Source: Aplidium turbinatum
Lineage: Eukaryota; Chordata; Ascidiacea; Aplousobranchia; Polyclinidae
Direction of reading: 5' to 3'
Assembly: GCA_918807975.1 (NCBI GenBank)
Contig: OU964921.1
Coordinates: forward strand, 35,862,498 to 35,926,497
DNA: 64,000 bases
The position numbers and the translations under genes are program-made. The notes under the pieces were generated by a model. The model was not told the DNA's origin, ran no database searches, and was given only the letters and a program-made list of their open reading frames with translations. The first letter of the stretch is position 1. Each line of letters starts with the position of its first letter. Of this stretch, positions 50,101 through 62,100 are shown piece after piece.

Positions 50101-53100
50101 TTGTAATAATAATGGCAACGACTGACCAACAAATGACAGAGACTAGAAGTACAACACTGTTGAAGTACAACACTGTTGTACTTCTAGCAAAACAGTATCG
50201 AAACAGTATCCCCAACTCAACAATAGTACCATGCGTAAACTTTTTTAATTTTAGCATTGATTTGATTAGGTTTATTTTTAATTAATCAGTTCTATTGACA
50301 TAAAATAAGTGGGGAAAAAGGGAAAACATGGCCAAAATTATCTGAAGTTTGGCTTTATAGATGCCACAGTAAATGACCAAGTTGTACTGTAGTACAATGT
50401 GTCATATGTTTTTAAAATCTAAGCAACGATGGTTTGAGACCAACTCGTTCGCAGCGTCATCTTGAAAAAAAAAAACACCTTGACCACCAAAGTAAACCTT
50501 TAGCTTTTTTCCAATGCCAGAAAGGCTCTTTTAAAAAATGAAGATTGCAAGTAGCGAGTGCTTTCGCCAATCGTCGTCGGCGGAAGTTGTAAAAGCGTCT
50601 TTCGGAATTTGGCATCTCGAGTTGGCCTACCTCGTGGACATTTTCAAAGCCCTTAATAATTTAAATCTGCTCCTGCAGGGCAAGAATACTAATCGTATCA
50701 AAGGCTATGATGCTATCCATGCTTTCATAGCAAAACTGGGGTTGTGGCATCGTCGAGTTCAAGAAGGAAACGCAGCTACATTTTCCAACCTTGATACTGT
50801 CCTTGAGAAAACCCAAATTGAACTGAACGGCGAGCTTAAGTTCGAAGTGGAGTGCCACTTTCAACCTTGGAAACAAGCTTTGAACGCTATTTTCCAGGCT
50901 TGGGTGACACCGAACTTCAAGAATGGCAGATGACAAAGAATCTTTTTCGTCTGAATAAGAAAATTCCTCCCGACAATTTACAAGAGGAATTCTTGTAGCT
51001 AAATGAAATTCTGCTGCAAGGGACAATGTTGAAGCAATGCCACTAACAGAGTTCTGGGAGAAATATGTGCACATTTACAAGAGTGTGGGTGCTGTGGCTA
51101 TACGCACACTTCTTCCATATTCATCCTTACTTGTGCGAAAATGGTTTTTCTACTCTTGTGAACATAAAGACAAAATCTAGAAACAAACTTGAATGTGAAG
51201 CCGATCTGAGACGTGCATTATCTGCTACTCATCCCCAAATTAACATTTGGCATCCAAAAAAAATTACATCCTTTGCATTAATGCAACTTACCTAGACATG
51301 AATTACTGTTCTGCTTAAAGCTTTTGATTTTGAAACAAGGTGGGGCGCGAATTTTGTTAGAATTGTAAAAGGGAGGCGTGTCTCAAAAAGTTTAAGAACC
51401 ACTGGACTCTTGACTATGCACGAAGAAACTGCTATCCTGCTCACCTGCTCAAAGTGACCTTGCATAATGTTTTTCAGAGATTTGACTGTAATTATTCAAA
51501 GATCAGAGATATGTCTACCCGTTGCTTTTTAAATTAAATTTTTTATTTTGACCTATTTTTGTCTTGATTTTTTCCACTACCAATTAAATGTCTCCGTAAC
51601 AAATTTCTTGTTCTTACAAACAGTCCTCTATACTTTGGGAGATTCAACTTGAAAAGCTGCCAAAGCTTACTATGCTTTATTTTATCTGAATGCTTGGATG
51701 TATAGCAAAGCATTGACAGTTATGTTTATGAACTACGTTTGTTTCAAAGACGGCTGATACTTTGACATGCATTTTGTGGTATACCAGATTATAAGAGAAA
51801 GACGAAACTTATTAAAGGAATCCAATAGTGGAAATCACCAAATACAAGTGGAAGAGTTTTCAAACGAAGAAACTGGAAAGTCATTTGCATTTCTGAAAAA
51901 GAAAGGAAAGAGTGTAGATTTTTTGGATCTCTTACTTCAAGCTAAGGTACGGTAATGATAGATTTTTTTTCGATAATGATGTTGTCGTGGCATGAACTAG
52001 TTATTTGCTTTTCTTGCAAAATAGGCTCACAGCCCACGCTGTGGAGAATTTCCTAGACAAATGCTTTATCTGGTAGGCTACGTATCCAGGTACAGATTTG
52101 ACCAGATTTAGTAAAGATATGTACCAGATAAAATGATTGTCTGAATTACAATCAATGCTTTGTGGTATGTGCTTTGTGGTTTCAAACATTTAAAAATTGA
52201 ATCACATTTTTATTTGACAAGTTAAAATTACTGAATTTTATAATACAATACAGCTCCTCCAAATATTATATTGCTCCTTTTATCTTATTGTCACAATCAA
52301 TGAGCCACGATTTTTCTCGCTCGCCGCGCTCTGGATCCCGACCATCTCCTCCATGCAACATTTAAGCGACCACCACCTATAAAGCAGCGGCTGAAATCAA
52401 GACGCCCCTTTGTGCCTGCTGCACAACAACTACTTAAGAACGCAGAAGAACTTGGTTTAAGTGCGGCACACTGGACGAACCACATGTGGAACACGGAGTG
52501 GCAAAATCACACCTCCACGCTCCGTGACTTTATACCCGACGCCGATCTCCGTCCACCAGAAATGTCCCTCGAAAGGCTTGCGTGGGTCAGGCTTAACCGC
52601 CTGCGAACTGGTGTCGGCCGCTTTCGTTCGGACATGCACAAGTGGGGCCTGGCTCCTTCATCAGAATGCGAGTGTTGTGCCACGGAACAGACCGCAGACC
52701 ATGTCATCCACCACTGCCTAACCCACTGGCCTCCACACGGTGCGCATGGTCTGAGGGTCCTGGACGACGAGACTGCTGAGTGGCTGAAGATCTCCTGCCC
52801 TCCAATCTAGCCTGGAAAGATCGCTCATACGCCATCACCACAATCAATGTGCAAGGCCTCGCGACGGGCTGCTTTGTATCTTGACCGAACGTGCTGCTTT
52901 GATTGTGGAATTCTTGAGCGATATGTTATTATCGGTTACTGCCCTGTAGTGACCTCTTATTGCGAAATCTTTATTATGTGACGTATTTCTATAACATTTT
53001 ACCCTACGTGCAAATCTGGAAGCTTCTTTAACTTGCTTGTTTACGTTACGTGTAGTGCAACTTGACAGAACAATGAGTTCTTATGATGTAACATTACGTA

Positions 53101-56100
53101 ACCTTCTCGAAGTTACCAGACCGAACAACCTGCTATAAACAGTGGTGTAACTTGCGCAATTATTATGAGAGATTGTTGTTGTTGTAGTAGTTGGTAATAG
53201 GAGCAGAGATTATTGTGGATTGAAAGTTGAAGTAATTGAACACGAGTAGATGAGAGTTGGTGCTGATATAAATTGTGATCGAAATTAGAGTTACATCAGA
53301 AGCTGTGTTGAGCCGTTCGTTAAAGTCCTTCAAGAATTTTCATTATCATTTTGCTAGTAGAACTATCCGACCATTTAATTGACTGCTTTTCGGTAATATC
53401 CCATTAAACTACGTCATTGAACCTTTCCAAGTCTCTTTCCTGGTAAGAGATAGAAAGAAATCGTCACACTTATTATATAACAATATTGCTCCTTCAAACT
53501 TTATTGGCTATATTATATAGCTGTTCTTAATTTTGTTCAGGATGACGACGGAATTGGCTTGTCAGATAACGAAATCAACGACGAAGTTATTACTTTTTTC
53601 TCAGCAGGGCAAGAAACTGTTGCCACAGGTGAATCATCAAATAAAGTTGATCGTGAAAAATGTTGAGAATAATGCAAGAGTTGAAAATGGACGAAACATT
53701 AGTTTTGAAATTGTTTAATTGTTAGATCTAACAAATGTCACAAATTTTTCGTTTGTTCAAATTGATTTGTCTAGGAATTCCAAAGGACAAGGTTTCCAAC
53801 TAGGCTACGTTAACTGCCTAGAAGAGAGTGCCTTAAGAAAAAGTGTTGCCGAAAGGTAAACAAAAGTAGTCGAAAACAATTCGCAATGAATTAATCTTGC
53901 TATGACAATTTGAAACTTTCTTATTGTAAAGAGAATCAATAAGTTTGAAAAATATTTGACTAAGCCAGTGGTTCTTAACCTTTACTAACCTGCCGAACCG
54001 TTACGCTAATCTGCAGCTTTCGTTGAATCCTAAATTTTTGCTGAGTCAGAAAAACAAAAATCTACCACATTTTATAGTAATCCATTGCTGTATCAATGAG
54101 ACTTTGTTGTTTTTCTGAGACCAATAGTGAGATTGGAGGCTTTGTCTCGGAAACAGCCATTCTCATGTCATTTTCGCATGCAAGCCGGTTTCATATTTTT
54201 GGTTTAAAATCCACCAGAATAGAAAATGCATGCTCGCATAAATAAGTGACTACGAATGGCATGGGAACTCCAAGGGCAACTTTCGTAATAAGAGGATAAC
54301 TTTCCATTTGTTGGCACCAAAACGTTTGAAGATTTGTTGTGTTGAAGTTTCTTTTTTGTACCTCGCTTTCTTGAAGCTCGATAACGTCATCCAAGTATGG
54401 ACTTTATAGGCTTATCTGCTGTTGAAGTATCATAAGCAAACGGTTGACGTATCCATGCTAGATATTGCGTTTGTTCAGGAAAGTAGTTTTGAAATGAATT
54501 TTGCAACTTCTGCAAATATTCATTACGTAGGCATACTGGCTTAAGCTTCTGAACTTCTGCACTTCGCCATTAATTGCTGTATCGGAACTACTTAGTACCT
54601 TGTCCAGACGTGGAAAGTTAGCGAAGTTGTTATATTCCAATCGCTGCCACCACAACTGCAATTTCCTCTGAAAAGCAGTCATTTACTCTTCAGCTTCTAT
54701 TAAATTTTTACCACCTCCTTGCATTTGGTAATTCATCTGATTTAGGGCACCAAAGATGTCAGCCAAATAAGCCAAGGTAAGGATAAAACTTGAGTCCTCA
54801 AAGTGTTTTGAATGCCGATGGTTGTGACTTTTCAACACTCCAATAATTCTGTAGGCTACTCAAAGCAAAAACACGATTCATCACTTTCCTCCTCGATAGC
54901 CATCGTACTTCAGTGTGGTAGTGAGTGATTTTGAACTGTGACTCTATTTCTTCACACAGCTGCATAAAAATTCGATGATTCAAAGCCGTTTCAACAACCG
55001 TAATTGACCGTTTCAACAACAATTTTTGTTTTCAACAACAATTCTGTGTTACATGCAGATGGCATCATTACATCACGCGTCAAACACACAGATGTTTATT
55101 TATCATCACGTAAGCCGCAATCAAGTTTCGGCTGGACAATATTTTCCAAAGATACCATTTAGTAGGCCGTGTGTTACTGTTTCAGAGGACGTTCGCGCCG
55201 AACCCCTGAAACAGCTTCGTCGAACCCCAAGGGTTCGATCGAACCCTGGTTAAGAACTACTGGACTAAGCTTTTGATACTAACAAAAAATCAGCAAATCA
55301 AAATTACGCCTTAGTTATATAAAAAAGCATATTGTGTCAAATAAAAATTTTTGTAATTTCTTTCTGATTACAAGTTCTGTATTTAAATTAAATTTCTAAA
55401 CATGAGCATTAGGGTGGGTCGAAATTTGGACTTTTTCTCCGATTTCATTGCTACAAACTTTTTTTCTTGCGAATAGTCATAAAACGACATTCCTGAAAAT
55501 TTGAGCTTGATCGGACATCGTCTTCATTTCTAAAAATCGCGATTTATAAAGGTACCTGTTGAAGCGATTTTTTCGAGGCTTGAAAATGCATTGTTTTTAA
55601 TAGGAAGTTGTTTTCACGAGATTTGAAAACGTCATAACTTACTTAATTCTTATTGTAAAAAGATGATTTATGCGTCCACAGATTCAATATAATTAGGAGA
55701 ATCCAATTCATTGTGTCCTGACTCCGAAAAAGGTTGACGTCATCAATGACGTCATTAAACAGTAATTTGGAAATAGCGATAAAACTGATAATTCTACATG
55801 CTTCATCTCTAAGTTATTTGATAATGAATTGATGTACTTTCCGAACATAAACATCATGCTGGTCCTTGATGACGTAATTGATGACGTCACCCACTTTATT
55901 AAAATGAAACTGTTAAGATAGCATCAAGAACAGGTGGAAAGATTTTTGTTCGCGAAAAACACTGCAGTGTTGTTCAGAAACCTGGAAATCAGTATTTAAC
56001 TGTTGTCAGTCCAATATCAGGAACAGCTGAAGATATTACAAATGCTCTCATGGACTGTATCAAAAAATATAATATGGTGCATTGTGTCAAAGTAGTTGGG

Positions 56101-59100
56101 TGTGATTCCGTGAATGTAAACACTGGATTTAAATCAGGTGTGATAACTGGACTGGAACAACGCCTTGGTCATCGTGTGAGTTGGTTTATATGCATGTTGC
56201 ACAGTTGCATCCAATAAGTTACCCCTTCGACACGTCTTCGCTACATTAGATGGACCTACCAGTGGTGACACACCATTTAAAGGGCCAATAGGGAAGCTTC
56301 TAAGTAGAGTTGAATTTGAAGAAGTCAACCCTTTATTTGTGCCTGTGAATATGGGGCCAGGAAATCGTTTGCTACCGGAGCACATAGTAAAAGATCTATC
56401 GACTGATCAAAGGTATCTGTACGAGATTACCAATGCCATTAGGAATGGCTATGTTTCATCTAAACTGATGTACGCAAAGATTGGTCCGTTAAATCATTCG
56501 TGGTGGCTAACTTTCGCTTCACGTTGCTACAAACTATACATCAGTGATCACAAATTGCCAAGTGACATTGTAGAAAACTTGAAAATAATTGTTGCGCATA
56601 TAGTCATTCAATATGCCTCATGTTGGTTCAATATAAAATGTGAACCATTGTACAAAGACGGACCAAAGCATATCCTTAAATCATTGCAGTGCTGTTCACT
56701 TTTGCCTGATAAAATTCGAGACATTGCGTTGAAATATGTTAAAAAGAATGCCTATTTTGCACACCCGGAAAAGCAGTGTGGAACAAATCTTTAAAGAGCA
56801 ATATTGTTATTTAAAATCAAGCGAATCATAACTAATTGATAACGATCCATTATCTATCAGAAACACGCAGTATTTTCCAAAAGCCATCATAGTGAAATGT
56901 AATTTAATAATGTAGATGACGTCATCAATTACGTCATCAAGCACCAGCATGATGTTTATGTTTGGAAAGTACATCAATTCATTATCAAATAACTTAGAGA
57001 TGAAGCATGTATAGGATTATCAGTTTTATCGCTATTTCCAAATTACTGTTTAATGACGTCATTGATGACGTCATCATTTTTCGGAGTCAGTACACAATGA
57101 ATTGGATTCTCCTAATTATATTGAATCTGTTGACGCTTAAATCATCTTTTTTCAATAAGAATTAAGTATGTTATGACGTTTTCAAATCTCGTGAAAACAA
57201 CTTTCTATTAAAAACAATGCATTTTCAAGCCTCGAAAAAATCGCTTCAGGTACCTTTATAAATCGCGATTTTTAGAAATGAAGACGATGTCCGATCAAGC
57301 TCAAATTTTCAGGAATGTCGTTTTATGGCTATTCGCAAGAAAAAAAGTTTGTAGCAATGAAATCGGAGAAAAAGTCCAAATTTCGACCCACCCTAATGAG
57401 CATACTATTATACTGTAGCAGGTTGATCTAAGACGAGAATAATTGCTTTAATTTAAATTAACTTTAGAATGATTTTCCATGTGAAAGACTTGGGCTACCA
57501 CTTAAGTAAAACAACACTTTATAGCCTACAGAAAAGTTTAAACAAAGTATATCAACATTACAATTTAACACTCTTTCTTCTTGGCAGGTAGTTGGACTCA
57601 GGGCCGTGTAAGCACCATGTTGAGCTCCTTCCCCCAAAATTCACTAGTGGGCCCCTATGTTTAGTGATGGCTCTTGAAAATAGGACAAAATCGTTAGGTT
57701 ATGATCGTAAACTATTTTAATGCAGAGAAAAAAACTCACATTCATCATTCCAGCAAAGAGTAAACAATTGTCAGGTCTTTTAGAAAAAATAGTAAATATG
57801 CCGACAATGCAGTAGCGAATCTGAGAAAAGAATTAGGAAAAGTCCAATGTTTTAACAAAGAAAAATTTGTAAGATAGCCTAAATGGACAATGCAAAATTT
57901 AATGTACGAAAAAGTAAAGTTGAACATGGGGTATGGGAGGCATACTCCCGGAAAATTTTGGCAAATATGATCTTGTGTTGGTCACTTTTTAGCCAGTTTT
58001 GAGCGCAATAATGTTTTTTTTTATCAAGATGTTACACACTTTGTCAGTGATGTACGCGCATACAAAAAATATTGACGCCGTTAGCGTAAACGCAAACGTT
58101 CGAAAAACCATACGCCGGATGTGTCAACGGAACTTGTAAAAAAAGTTGGCGGCGTCAGCGTCAGCGCATACACTAGCGTAAACTCATTTTGTTTGCTAGG
58201 TGCCAAACATTTACACGGTATAAACCACTCGAAACAAACAAGTTTTATTTTGAATTTCCACGAAGAAGCACAAGCATCTGAAAGTGTTTATCTGACATTT
58301 TGCTGCGTTTTAGTTTCAATATGTCTTTGCCCATTGAAAGCATTCTTTCAACTTATTTAAAATTTGGAAAGTTTGATAAAAAAAATAATGCAAACAACAG
58401 TTAAGACATTAAAAAAAACGCGAAAACTTTTCGGCGTAGCCTCAAGCGACAACTATCCAAAAAAAATGTGGCCGCAAGCGTTAGCGTAAACAAAAAGTCT
58501 ACGCCGCAAGTCTACGGCGTAGAATTTGCGGCGTATACGTACATTTCTGCACTTTGTATGTAACCATAGATCGCTTCGTATGTAACCAAATTCATCAAAT
58601 TATAACTGAGTTTGTGTAGAAGGTTTGGTTTAAAATTTAAGTTAGTCTACTATTTCAAAAAAACTCCACTCAGGTCCACAGAAGGATTTCAATATTAATT
58701 TCTTGGAAATTTGTATTGCCTAGTAGACCATGGTATAGCATTTTAATAGGCTAGAACTTTCAAAATCTATCTGAAGTGCCCTTTCCTTCGTTTCAACTAT
58801 AGTATTATTACAGCACATTTCACTGTTCAATCTATCTCCATTGACATTGAAATTTATCAGTTTAATTGTTAATTAACTGGGCTATTTGAATGAGCAGTGT
58901 TTACTTCGGAATGTGGGTATATTAGTTTTTTGTGAGACACAAAAACTTTTTACTTTCTTAATACACTTCTGAAACTATGAAGCCAAAGGTTGCTGGCAGG
59001 TCAATAAAATTTGGTTGTGCGAGCAAAGCAAGCGAGAAAATTTTCCAAAAATAGAAAAAAAATTCCATATTAAATGTTACATGCAAAATTACAAGCCGAA

Positions 59101-62100
59101 AAACGCTACACCAACTAAATATGCGCGGCCCCTAAATGGAAATGAGCCCCCAACGGGAGGTTTGGGAACCAGTAAATATGGCTCTGCATGATTTAAGGCT
59201 CTGTATAGCTCTGTAGAAGAAACAATAATTTTTTACGGTACCAATTTTTGCACCAGACAAAACGAACCACAAGCGGGGCAAAACGGACCCTGGGTCCTTA
59301 AAATGCCTGAAAGGTAATCTAATGGTTGATATACTCTTGTCGCTTGCCATATTTCGCTTCAATACATACTGTAGTGTATAGCAGCAGCACGACTCATAAC
59401 AGGGTACTGAAAAAAGTTTTGCAAAAGTAGAACAAAGTATAATCACAATTTGTATGAAAGTGTGAATTACTTATAAAAATGCTGCTCGTAGGTCTCAGTT
59501 GGACTTTGTATCTTCTCTCAACACATCAAGATTGCCAAAACGAATGCCGAGAAGAAATACAAGATGTTCTTGGCGATAAAGAAGAATGCAACCAGTAAGA
59601 TGTAAAAAATAAACCACTTAAAATAATTAATTGATCTACCAACCATATAGCCTATACTGTTTCTATTGCGCTTAGCCCTACTTGCTCATTATGCTCATAT
59701 CAGTTTGCAACTTAATGCTTCAGAACAGAAAAGGCAAACGTTAGTCAGTAGCCTACTTTTTAAAGTTGACTGTAGGGCTTCACCAGAATACATTTTGAAG
59801 CTTACTTAAAGATCATAAAGATCTACAAACTAGTCAACTGCCACGTTAGTTAAGCTTAGTAGTAATGTTATGATTTTATTTTTGTTACTCTACAACGGCA
59901 GTTAAGCTTGTTAGCTGCTGTAGCAGACCCTTTTAATGTTGATATCATACTTACAATAGAACATTACCTTAAAATAAGCAATACCCAAGAGTTTACCCAA
60001 ATAAAAACACAGTTGGTGTCCAATTTTAATCATTTAGTATGACCCAACCTGGAATCGAATCAAGATCAACAATTCGAAGACGGAAGAGATAGGCTACTAA
60101 TCACTTAGCTTATTTACAGAATGGCGTGATTGGTTCATTTTTACTGAACAATTCTTCGTTTTGCGTTTGAACTCTGCTAGAATAGTGGATACCCATTTCT
60201 ATTGAACTTTCTAAGTGAACAATCAACCAAAGTATATTTCTTTATCCCTAAAGTTGACCGTTTGTTTCAATAGGTGTACCTGAATCATCTTTGCATGTAG
60301 TTTGCGTGATTTAAATAGTGTATTAAGTCTTTGTGATTATTATGCAAAATCTATGTGTGTACCAAAAAATGCCTGTTCCTTAGTGTCCTCTCCACAAAGT
60401 TCAGAAAAAAAAAACAGAAAAATTTCAACGTTTGAGTTGTAGAAGTATAGATCCTCGTCCCCAGAGGCCCGAGGAACGACAAATCTAAAGCGTAAAAATA
60501 AGCGATAACAATTGTAGGTCTGAGAACCGAGGAATCTGCAGAAACTCAGATAAACACGCCATAAGCAACCAATCTAGCACATTTAAAGTGCTACACTATG
60601 TTCTTCTTCGTCGTATGAGCTTTCTTTCGGACTATATGTTTTGGCATGAGGTCATCAGCCACTCGACAGTCTCATCATCCAAGGCCTTCAGTCCAAGCGT
60701 TCCATGTGGTAGTTGATGGATTGGGCAGTCATAGACGACATGGTCTACTGTCTGGTCTGTGGCACCACACTCGCATCCCGGTGAGGGAGCCAGGCCCCAT
60801 CTGCACATGTCTGAACGAAAGCGACCGACGCCGGTTCGTAGGCGGTTAAGCCGGACCCACGCAAGTCTTGCGAAGGACATTCCCGGAGGGCGGGGATCGA
60901 CGTCGGGTAGGAAATCACGGAGTCGGGAGGTGTTATAATACAGTGTTGTAGTTCACGATATAAAATGCATTTACAAGGTGGGGTTGAAAGTGGATGAAGA
61001 GCTGTCCTCAAAGAGTGATGAATACTGTCTTAAGCTAAAGTTAGCCTACTTTGTAACTTGATTGTGCTGTTTTTTTTTCGTTTATACTTTGCACTGACAG
61101 ATTTGTCGACTGATATGATAGAAGTCTTATAATATAAGAATAGATAGAAGTTATAATATAAGATAGAAGTCTTATTATTGACAATCATTTTCGTGTATTT
61201 TTACGATTAAAAAAGTTTCTTTCGAAAATTTTGAACCATGATATAATTTGAAATCTTTTGAAAAGGCTTTCTCGTCTTGTAATTTATTGCTTTTCGTGAA
61301 ATGTCCCTAAAAATACTGTAATTTTTACTTAACAAGCGAATCTTTTGCTTTGCAGGTCAGATCTGTCTCAACTTCAGTACGTTACCCAATGCATAAAGGA
61401 AAGTATGCGACTTTTTCCTCCTCTTCATGTTGTTGCAAGGAATCTTACAACAGATGCGACATTTACTTGTTCGTTAAATGACAACAAACAAGTTACAATT
61501 CCAAAAGGAACCAACGTCGGTGTCAACATCTTCGCTTTGCATCGAAACCCACACGTATGGGAAAATCCTGAGGTAGATCGTTCTTTCTCTTATCATATGC
61601 TGAAACACAAGGTTATTGCTGACTTATTTTCACCTGACAACTTGCAATATAGCTAATGCTAATGTAGTGAATAGTGCAATAGTGAATGTAGTAGTTTGCA
61701 ATATAGCTTTACAAATGAGAGATATACCCATGATGCTTCAGGAAACAGCTTTATGACTGAAACTATTTGCTTTAACTAGATTAAACAATCTTTATCACAG
61801 GTTACAAGTCATGGCCCATCATTGGTTGTCATATTGACTATACAGACTACCAACCGAGATTTACTTGAAAAAAAGAGAATTTCGACACTTTAAACCCTGA
61901 TTAACGTAAAGTCAATAGAGGATCCGCGTAAAGCAGATACAGAAGCATCTAACTTAGTGAAAAAAATTGAATGCAGTAATATTGACAAATTGTCATTATT
62001 ACTGCTCGCAGACTAATATCGCAGACTAATTTGTTCCTTAGCAACCACATAACATTTTTAATCATTTTCTAAAGTGAACTGCTGTAAATTTTACTGATAC

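Noticed and set aside
55410-57395. Polinton-like element because of the long terminal repeats
   Set aside because: The target duplication is 8 bp, the length is only 2 kb, and no integrase, polymerase or capsid coding is present.
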